Source: CAXBCP01 sp038120765
GTDB taxonomy: Bacteria > Pseudomonadota > Alphaproteobacteria > MPNO01 > UBA830
Length of the DNA stretch: 64,000 bases
Reading direction: 5' to 3'
NCBI GenBank assembly: GCA_038120765.1
Contig: JAYOMI010000007.1
Location: 1-64,000, forward strand
Each line of letters starts with the position of its first letter. Position 1 is the first letter of the stretch. A program made the position numbers and the translations under genes. This document shows positions 57,973 through 64,000 of this stretch, piece by piece. The notes under the pieces are model-generated. The model ran no database searches, was not told the DNA's origin, and was given only the letters and a program-made list of their open reading frames with translations.

Positions 57973-58485
57973 ATGCGTATCAGGTTGATTGGTCTCGATC
58001 CCGGTTTGCGCCGCTCAGGCTGGGGCGTCATCGAGGTCGAGGGGAATAGCCTGGTTCACGTCGCGAGCGGCGCCGTTACCTCCGATGCCAAGGCACCCCT
58101 CGCAGATCGTCTGTCGCAGCTGTTCACGGCGCTGACCGACGTGATTGCGACCTACGAGCCGGCAGAAGCCGCCGTCGAGGAAACTTTCGTGAACAAGAAT
58201 CCGGCCTCGACGCTGAAGCTCGGTCAGGCGCGCGGCGTGGTTATGCTGGCGCCGGCGCAGCGCGGCCTGCCGGTCGCCGAATATGCCGCCAACCTGATCA
58301 AGAAATCGCTTGTCGGCACGGGCCATGCCGACAAGAACCAGGTGCAGGCCATGATCAATATCCTGCTGCCGGGCGCCAGGCCCGGAACGCCGGATGCGGC
58401 GGACGCGCTTGCCGTCGCCATTTGTCATGCCCATCACCGGCGCGTGCATCCTCTCGGCCAATCCGCGTTGAGGCAGTCCGCATGA
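57973..58485 (+). CDS. ruvC: Holliday junction resolvase RuvC
   Basis: A 170-residue endonuclease. Catalytic acids are in LIGLDPGLRRSGWG (Asp9), AVEETFVNKNPASTLKLGQA (Glu near 69) and TPDAADALAVAICHAHH near the C-terminus. It cuts Holliday junctions bound by RuvAB. The ruvA start overlaps its stop in an ATGA. Confidence 0.95.
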   Translation: MRIRLIGLDPGLRRSGWGVIEVEGNSLVHVASGAVTSDAKAPLADRLSQLFTALTDVIATYEPAEAAVEETFVNKNPASTLKLGQARGVVMLAPAQRGLPVAEYAANLIKKSLVGTGHADKNQVQAMINILLPGARPGTPDAADALAVAICHAHHRRVHPLGQSALRQSA

Positions 58486-59093
58486 TCGCCAAGCTGACCG
58501 GCATTCTCGATTCCATCGGCGACGACTGGGCAGTGATCGATGTGGGCGGCGTCGGCTATCTGGTGTTCTGTTCGACGCGCACCCTGGCGCAGCTGCCCGG
58601 CACCGGCGAGGCCGTCTCCTTCGTGATCGAAACCCATATCCGCGAAGACCATATCCATCTCTACGGATTCCTCGACCAGGCCGAGCGCGAATGGTTCAGG
58701 CTGCTGACGACCGTACAGGGCGTCGGCGCAAGGGTCGGGCTCGGCATCCAGTCGGTGCTCGGGCCGAAGGAACTGACCGATGCGATCCTGTCCCAGGAGA
58801 AGGGCATGATCACCCGCGCCCCCGGGGTCGGCCCGAAGCTCGCCACACGGCTGCTGACGGAACTGAAAGACAAGGTCGGGGGGATTGCGTCCGCCGCGCC
58901 CGCGATGGCCGGCGCCGTTACCGCCAACGATGCGGACCGCGCCGCAATGGAAGATGCTGTCTCCGCGCTTGTCAATCTCGGTTATCGTCGGGGAGATGCT
59001 TTCGGCGCTGTGAACGGCGCGATGCGCAGTATCGGCGAAAATGCCGGTGTTGAAGATCTGATCCGCGCCGGACTCAAGGAACTGACGGCATGA
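58482..59093 (+). CDS. ruvA: Holliday junction branch-migration protein RuvA
   Basis: Starts at ATG 58482, overlapping ruvC by four bases, 203 residues. MIAKLTGILDSIGDDWAVID opens the OB domain, LTTVQGVGARVGLGIQSVLG and TRAPGVGPKLATRLLTELKD are the two helix-hairpin-helix DNA-binding motifs, and LVNLGYRRGDAFGAVNGAM is domain III, which contacts RuvB. Confidence 0.95.
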   Translation: MIAKLTGILDSIGDDWAVIDVGGVGYLVFCSTRTLAQLPGTGEAVSFVIETHIREDHIHLYGFLDQAEREWFRLLTTVQGVGARVGLGIQSVLGPKELTDAILSQEKGMITRAPGVGPKLATRLLTELKDKVGGIASAAPAMAGAVTANDADRAAMEDAVSALVNLGYRRGDAFGAVNGAMRSIGENAGVEDLIRAGLKELTA

Positions 59094-60136
59094 CCGACCC
59101 AAGACCCATCGCGCCGGCCTATGGCGAAGACGATCTCGGCGAAGGCCATGTCCGCCCGCAGCAGCTCGACGACTTTGTCGGGCAGCCCGCTTTGCGCCAG
59201 AACCTGCGCGTGTTCGTCGAGGCCGCGCGCGGCCGCGCCGAGGCGATGGATCATGTGCTGTTTCACGGCCCGCCCGGTCTCGGCAAAACCACGCTGGCGC
59301 AGATCGTCGCCCGCGAACTCGGTGTCGGCTTCCGGGCGACGTCCGGGCCGGTGATCGCGAAATCGGGCGACCTTGCCGCGATCCTGACCAATCTTGAACC
59401 GCGGGACGTTCTGTTCATCGACGAGATACACCGGCTCAATCCGGCGGTGGAGGAAATCCTCTATCCGGCGATGGAAGACGGGAAGCTCGATCTGATCATC
59501 GGCGAGGGTCCGTCGGCGCGCTCCGTGCAGATCGAACTGTCGCCATTCACACTGGTCGGCGCGACCACGCGTTCGGGCCTTCTGACGACGCCGCTGCGCG
59601 AACGGTTCGGCATTCCCCTGCGGCTTGAATTTTACAATATCGACGATCTGGTCAAGATCGTCCGGCGCTGCGCCGGTGTTCTCGGCGTTGCCGTCACCGC
59701 CGACGGGGCGACCGAGGTTGCAGCCCGTTCGCGCGGCACGCCGCGCGTCGCCGTGCGGCTACTGCGCCGGGTCCGCGATTTCGCCGGCGTTGCGGGCGCG
59801 GACGCGATAGATGCGAAGCTCGCCGACCACGCGCTCGGCCAGCTCGAAGTCGACAAGATCGGTCTCGATTCCATGGATCGCCGCTATCTTCTGTGCATTG
59901 CCGACAACTACGCCGGCGGACCGGTCGGGGTCGATACGCTCGCCGCGGCGTTGTCCGAACAGCGCGATGCGATCGAGGACGTGATCGAGCCGTTCCTGCT
60001 CCAGTCCGGCCTGCTGCAGCGCACGCCGCGCGGCCGGATGCTGACGCTCAACGCCTATCGTCATCTCGGCGTAGCGGCCCCGAAGGGGCACGATTCTCAG
60101 ATGGACCTGCTGTCCCGGGATGGCGGCGATGAGTGA
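59090..60136 (+). CDS. ruvB: Holliday junction ATP-dependent DNA helicase RuvB
   Basis: A 348-residue AAA+ motor. Walker A is HGPPGLGKTTLAQIVARELG near residue 60, Walker B is VLFIDEIHRLNPAVEEILYP near 108, and the winged-helix C-terminus includes FLLQSGLLQRTPRGRMLT. It drives branch migration as rings on RuvA. It overlaps ruvA by four bases and ybgC by 17. Confidence 0.96.
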   Translation: MTDPRPIAPAYGEDDLGEGHVRPQQLDDFVGQPALRQNLRVFVEAARGRAEAMDHVLFHGPPGLGKTTLAQIVARELGVGFRATSGPVIAKSGDLAAILTNLEPRDVLFIDEIHRLNPAVEEILYPAMEDGKLDLIIGEGPSARSVQIELSPFTLVGATTRSGLLTTPLRERFGIPLRLEFYNIDDLVKIVRRCAGVLGVAVTADGATEVAARSRGTPRVAVRLLRRVRDFAGVAGADAIDAKLADHALGQLEVDKIGLDSMDRRYLLCIADNYAGGPVGVDTLAAALSEQRDAIEDVIEPFLLQSGLLQRTPRGRMLTLNAYRHLGVAAPKGHDSQMDLLSRDGGDE

Positions 60137-60557
60137 CATCAGCGTCGAGCACGTGTTCCCGATCCGGGTCTATTACGAGGACACCGATGCGGGCGGCGTG
60201 GTCTATCACAGCAACTATCTTCGCTTCGCCGAACGGGCGCGGACCGAACTGCTGCGCGATTTCGGCATCGACCATCAGAGCCTGCTGGCGGATTACGGGC
60301 TGGTTTTCGCCGTCCGCCGATGCGAAGCCGAATATGTCCGTCCGGCGCATCTCGACAACGCGCTCGAGGTGCGCACCCGCTGCATCAGATCGGCGGCTGC
60401 GAGTTTCTGGCTCGAACAGCTGGTAGAGCGCAGCGGCGAGACCCTCGTCGAAATGAAGATACGGCTGGTCTGTCTGAAACCGGACGGCCGTCCGGCGCGT
60501 ATTCCGGAAAACCTGCGCCTCGCGCTGGATCGCGCCGCCGCCCAAACGAAACATTAG
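60120..60557 (+). CDS. ybgC: Tol-Pal system-associated acyl-CoA thioesterase YbgC
   Basis: A 145-residue hotdog-fold thioesterase. FPIRVYYEDTDAGGVVYHSN followed by YLRFAERARTELLR carries the catalytic Asp and His region. It hydrolyses short acyl-CoA and contacts lipid synthesis enzymes. ATGs at 60120 and 60129 are both possible. It starts inside the end of ruvB and leads the tol operon, the standard order. Confidence 0.93.
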   Translation: MAAMSDISVEHVFPIRVYYEDTDAGGVVYHSNYLRFAERARTELLRDFGIDHQSLLADYGLVFAVRRCEAEYVRPAHLDNALEVRTRCIRSAAASFWLEQLVERSGETLVEMKIRLVCLKPDGRPARIPENLRLALDRAAAQTKH

Positions 60558-60575
60558 GAAACGAACGGAAGCTCC

Positions 60576-61301
60576 ATGGAAACAACCGCCGTCCAGTCCG
60601 CCGCCCTCGCAGGGTCGGTCGTCCACGATATGTCGATCTGGGGCCTGTTCCTGCAGGCGGATTTCATCGTCAAGGCAGTGATGATCGGGCTTGTCCTCGC
60701 CTCTTTCTGGTGCTGGGCGATTATTTTCGAGAAGATAATGCGGATGCGCCGCCTGCGCCGCCAGGCGAGCCAGTTCGAGGAAAGCTTCTGGTCCGGCGGG
60801 TCGCTGGACGATCTGTTCGATCGTATCGGATCGCGTCCGGTCGATCCGATGTCGGCCGTGTTTTCGTCCGCGATGCGCGAATGGCGCCGGTCGACGTCAC
60901 GGGGAGGCAAAGACAGCGATCAGCATCACAGCCTGTCGGAGCGCATCGATCGCGTCATGCAGATCACGCTCAACCGGGAGCTCGAACAGCTTGAACGCTA
61001 CATGACGTTTCTGGCCTCCGTCGGTTCGACCGCGCCGTTCATCGGCCTGTTCGGCACCGTCTGGGGGATCATGAACAGCTTCGCGGCCATCGCGGTCAGC
61101 AAGAACACGTCGCTCGCCGTCGTGGCCCCCGGTATCGCCGAGGCGCTCTTTGCGACCGCGCTCGGCCTGGTCGCCGCGATCCCGGCGGTCGTCGCCTATA
61201 ACAAGCTGTCGACCGACCTGAACCGGTATGCAGGGCGGCTCGAAGCGTTCGCCGGCGAATTCGGTACCATCCTGTCGCGTCAGAGCGAGGACGAGGATTA
61301 G
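60576..61301 (+). CDS. tolQ: Tol-Pal system protein TolQ
   Basis: A 241-residue inner-membrane proton channel subunit. TM1 is VKAVMIGLVLASFWCWAIIF near residue 30. The MotA/TolQ/ExbB domain follows with LASVGSTAPFIGLFGTVWGI near 147 and AEALFATALGLVAAIPAVVA near 190. TolQ with TolR uses proton flow to energise TolA during outer-membrane constriction. Confidence 0.95.
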   Translation: METTAVQSAALAGSVVHDMSIWGLFLQADFIVKAVMIGLVLASFWCWAIIFEKIMRMRRLRRQASQFEESFWSGGSLDDLFDRIGSRPVDPMSAVFSSAMREWRRSTSRGGKDSDQHHSLSERIDRVMQITLNRELEQLERYMTFLASVGSTAPFIGLFGTVWGIMNSFAAIAVSKNTSLAVVAPGIAEALFATALGLVAAIPAVVAYNKLSTDLNRYAGRLEAFAGEFGTILSRQSEDED

Positions 61302-61304
61302 CCC

Positions 61305-61769
61305 ATGGCGATGATGTCCGGAAACGGCGGCCGCCGCGGCAGGCGGGGAGGACGGGGCGGATACGTGCCGATGTCCGAAATCAACGTGACGCCGATGGTC
61401 GATGTCATGCTGGTGCTGCTCGTGGTCTTCATGGTCTCGGCGCCGCTGATGACCGTTGGCGTGCCGGTCGACCTGCCGAAAACGGAAGCATCCCAGATGG
61501 TGGGGCAGGACGAGCCGCTGGTGGTCAGCGTCAATGCGAAGGGCGAGGTCTTCCTGCAGGAGACCAAAATCACCCTCGAACAGCTCGTACCGCGGCTGGT
61601 GGCGATTACGCAGAACAAGAAAGACACGCGCATTTTCGTGCGCGGCGACAAGGCCATCGCCTATGGGCAGGTGATGGAGGTTATGGGGACCGTGAATCTG
61701 GCGGGCTTTTCCCGCGTGGCGTTGCTGACCCAATTACCGACGGGGAACGGCGCCGGAGGGGCACAGTGA
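61305..61769 (+). CDS. tolR: Tol-Pal system protein TolR
   Basis: A 154-residue ExbD/TolR protein starting three bases after tolQ. The Gly/Arg-rich cytoplasmic tail is followed by EINVTPMVDVMLVLLVVFMV, with the proton-relay Asp in the single transmembrane helix, and a periplasmic ExbD domain (VDLPKTEASQMVGQDEPLVV). It partners TolQ. Confidence 0.95.
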   Translation: MAMMSGNGGRRGRRGGRGGYVPMSEINVTPMVDVMLVLLVVFMVSAPLMTVGVPVDLPKTEASQMVGQDEPLVVSVNAKGEVFLQETKITLEQLVPRLVAITQNKKDTRIFVRGDKAIAYGQVMEVMGTVNLAGFSRVALLTQLPTGNGAGGAQ

Positions 61770-61772
61770 ACC

Positions 61773-62738
61773 ATGCGCTACGGTGCCATATTTTCCGGAC
61801 TGCTCCATGTCGGCATACTGATCGCCGTGATTGTCGGCCTGCCCGGTATGCTGCGGTCAGACCGCCAGGTGGTGGTGCCGGTTTCGGTCGAGATCGTGTC
61901 GGTCGAGGATCTGTCGAAACCGCCCGAGAAAAAGACGCCGCCCAGGCCGGCAGCGAAAAAGCCGCCGGCCGAAAAACCCGAGCCGCCGAAGACGGCGGAA
62001 AAGCCCCCGCCGCCGCCCACACCGCGTCCCACCCCGCCGCCTGCGCCGAAGGTGGCCGAGGCGAAACCGGAGCCCGCGCCGCCGAAACCCGAGGCGAAAC
62101 CCGAGGCGAAACCCGAGGTAAAACCCGAACCGGTGCCCAAGCCCGAGGCGAAACCGGAAGCCCCGCCTGTGCCGAAGCCAAAGGCCAAGCCGGCGCCGCC
62201 GAAAGAGCCCGAAACCCGGGTAGCGGCAAAAATGCCCCCGGCGCCGACGCCCAGGCGCAAGCCCGAACCGCCGAAGCCGAAGCCGGACGAATTCCAGTCC
62301 CTGCTGAAGAACCTCGACCTTCAGAAGCGGGCGGCCGAAAAGGCAAAGGCCGAAGCGCCGGCCAGGGTCGCAAAACAGGTGGAGGAGGCGCCCAAACGCT
62401 CCGCCCTCGAGGACCGGAGAATAGCGGCGGGCCTCGCACAGGCGATCAACCAGCAGATCACGCCCTGCTGGAAGATCCAGGCCGGGGCGAAGGATGCCGC
62501 CAATATGAGCGTGGCGGTCAATATACGGCTCAACCCGGACGGATCGCTGGGCGGCGTTCCCAGGATCGAGGACACCGCGCGGCTCGGACGCGATCCGTTT
62601 TTCCGCGCTGTCGCCGAGAGTGCGCTACGGGCCCTGCGGGATCCGGCCTGTATGCCGCTCCGGCTGCCATACGAGAATTACGATTTATGGAAAGCTATCA
62701 TCTTCACGTTTGATCCCAAGGAAGCGCTTGGACAATGA
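61773..62738 (+). CDS. tolA: Cell envelope protein TolA
   Basis: A 321-residue protein. One N-terminal membrane helix (GLLHVGILIAVIVGLPGML) leads a Pro/Lys/Glu-rich region of about 150 residues with tandem KPEA-type repeats (residues 95-130). The C-terminal TolA domain reads ALEDRRIAAGLAQAINQQIT, then CWKIQAGAK and VNIRLNPDGSLGG. It links TolQR to Pal and TolB. Its dense proline repeats could need EF-P, whose genes are in this window. tolB starts inside its stop (ATGA). Confidence 0.93.
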   Translation: MRYGAIFSGLLHVGILIAVIVGLPGMLRSDRQVVVPVSVEIVSVEDLSKPPEKKTPPRPAAKKPPAEKPEPPKTAEKPPPPPTPRPTPPPAPKVAEAKPEPAPPKPEAKPEAKPEVKPEPVPKPEAKPEAPPVPKPKAKPAPPKEPETRVAAKMPPAPTPRRKPEPPKPKPDEFQSLLKNLDLQKRAAEKAKAEAPARVAKQVEEAPKRSALEDRRIAAGLAQAINQQITPCWKIQAGAKDAANMSVAVNIRLNPDGSLGGVPRIEDTARLGRDPFFRAVAESALRALRDPACMPLRLPYENYDLWKAIIFTFDPKEALGQ

Positions 62739-64000
62739 AAAAACTTTTGAGCATTGCGGCATTTGCCCGGCCGTCCCGACTGGCCAGACTGTCCACCCTC
62801 ACCTTGATCGTCTTTGCTGCCGCCGCGGCGGCGCCCGTGCAGGCGCAGCTTCGCGTCGATATCACGCGCGGCACGGTCGAACCCATGCCGATCGCCATTC
62901 CGGAATTTTTCGGCGCGACCCCGCAGGAAATAGAGACCGGCCTCAACATGGCCAATCTTATCTCGGCGGATCTCGAACGGTCCGGGCTGTTCAAGCCGAT
63001 CGACCGCCGCGCCTTTATCCAGAAAGTCTCGGCGCTACGGGGCGTGCAGCCGCGGTTCGGCGACTGGCGCCAGATCAACGCGCAGGCGCTGGTCACGGGC
63101 AGCGCGCAGGCCCAGGGCGACGGCCGGCTGAAGGTCGAATTCCGCCTGTGGGACGTCTTCGGCGAAGTGCAGATGACGGGCCTTGCCTATTTTACAGCGC
63201 CCGACAACTGGCGCCGTGTGGCGCATATCATCGCCGACGAGATTTACAAGCGGATCACCGGCGAAAGCGGCTATTTCGATACCCGCGTGGTCTATATTTC
63301 CGAGCAGGGACCGCCGAACCGGCGGATCAAACGTCTCGCCATCATGGACCAGGACGGGGCCAATCACCGCTTCCTGACCGACGGACGGGCGCTGGTGCTG
63401 ACCCCCCGGTTTTCGCCGACCGCACAGGAAATCACCTACTTGTCCTACGGCACGGGACAGCCGCGGGTCTATCTGTACAATATCGATACCGGCCAGCAGG
63501 AAGTCATCGGTAACTTTCCCAGCATGACCTTCGCGCCGAGGTTTTCGCCCGATGGCAACCAGGTCGTCATGAGCATGGCGCAGGACGGCAATTCGGAAAT
63601 CTACTCGATGGATTTGCGCACCCGTCAGGTTGCCCGTCTGACACGCCATCCGTCGATCGATACCTCTCCGTCCTATGCGCCGGACGGGCGCAGGATCGTT
63701 TTCACATCCGACCGGGGCGGGGCGCAGCAGATCTACGTGATGGACGCCAATGGCGGCGGGGTGAAACGGATCAGTTTCGGGCGCGGGGAGTATTCCACCC
63801 CCGTGTGGGGGGCGCGCCGCGGCCCCCTAGCCGAGACTACGAGCAAACACCGCCCCAATTAAAAAGACGGNNNNNNNNNNCCGCTCCTGATCCGGCGCCC
63901 CCCGAGATCTAACAACTGGTGTGATCGTCGGCAGCGACAGATGAGTATAATAGAGAGCCCGCACCGCCTCCTGACCGACGGGTTCCATGTGGAAGGGCCG
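62735..64000 (+). CDS. tolB: Tol-Pal system beta-propeller protein TolB, 3' part damaged and cut by window end
   Basis: A signal peptide (LSTLTLIVFAAAAAAPVQAQ) precedes the N-terminal domain (VDITRGTVEPMPIAIPEFFG) and propeller blades such as TPRFSPTAQEITYLSYG, FAPRFSPDGNQVVMSMAQDG and TSPSYAPDGRRIVFTSDRGG. After about residue 355 (YSTPVWGARRGP) the sequence no longer fits TolB and runs into a stop at 63862. The final bases 63968-64000 again encode TolB (LLTDGFHVEGP). The stretch around the ten-N gap at 63871 is therefore poor sequence, not a real truncation. Confidence 0.9.
63871..63880. other. Assembly gap (10 N) inside tolB
   Basis: The gap is flanked on both sides by sequence that does not encode the expected TolB blade, unlike the other four gaps, where the flanks are clean. 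Confidence 0.97.

Noticed and set aside
1..64000. tRNA, rRNA, CRISPR arrays, insertion sequences or prophage genes
   Set aside because: None recognised by eye on either strand; intergenes are short and mostly accounted for.

Overview
The window is a dense, GC-rich stretch of chromosome from an alphaproteobacterium, most likely a Rhodospirillales-like free-living lineage. Pointers are a GapR/DUF2312 gene, a TrcR/DUF1013 gene, a COQ9-family gene opposite rpsU, TTAA-N7-TTAA (CtrA-type) boxes, three PEP-CTERM proteins, 6S RNA between zapA and the 5-formyl-THF cyclo-ligase gene, and the order yebC-ruvCAB-ybgC-tolQRAB. Five runs of exactly ten N (6634, 6977, 26387, 28863, 63871) are scaffold gaps. 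All five fall inside genes, and some do not keep frame, so ten is a placeholder length. I see no rRNA, tRNA, CRISPR array, prophage, transposase or integrase; this is mostly core chromosome.

1-7 kb: a 3'-partial PreA-like Fe-S oxidoreductase; a MarR regulator divergent from an FAH-family hydrolase; a DUF1223 gene interrupted by TAG; a luciferase-like monooxygenase; 3-hydroxyanthranilate dioxygenase with a metallo-beta-lactamase-fold enzyme; a gapped methyltransferase; and gapped rpmJ with a clear promoter. 7-16.5 kb: the glcDEF glycolate oxidase operon followed by a TPR protein, a PEP-CTERM gene behind a near-perfect sigma-54 promoter (also split by TAG), then glycerate kinase, pyruvate kinase and an EamA transporter on the minus strand. 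Glycolate oxidation, glycerate phosphorylation and pyruvate kinase together suggest C2/C3-acid use. 16.5-25.7 kb: DUF1244, GapR, an SDR, a BON lipoprotein, acyl-CoA synthetase, oligoendopeptidase F, a UbiB-like kinase, and a cupin with a split ThDP enzyme resembling sulfopyruvate decarboxylase.

25.7-34.5 kb: two more PEP-CTERM proteins, a histidine phosphatase and a truncated haemoglobin (both gapped), a PPK2 kinase, the biotin genes (bioBA divergent from bioFD), a methyltransferase and rpsU. 34.5-44 kb: def-COQ9, purEK, a diguanylate cyclase, two DUF465 proteins, 6-phosphofructokinase, TrcR, a quinone oxidoreductase, DUF1192, DUF1465 and rpmE. Between DUF1192 and DUF1465 lies an AT-rich intergene holding a CtrA-type box and three consecutive hairpins ending in a strong terminator. 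I read this as an unannotated small RNA with C-rich, anti-Shine-Dalgarno-like loops, and it is the most novel-looking element here.

44-54 kb: an envelope operon (OmpA-like, MotA/TolQ-like, MotB/OmpA-like), suhB, EF-P with both modification enzymes (EpmA, EpmB), thiE with no ordinary start codon, class I aldolase, zapA and 6S RNA. 54-64 kb: 5-formyl-THF cyclo-ligase, YmdB-like phosphodiesterase, an EEP-fold phosphatase, yebC, ruvCAB and the Tol-Pal operon, cut off in tolB by low-quality sequence around the last gap.
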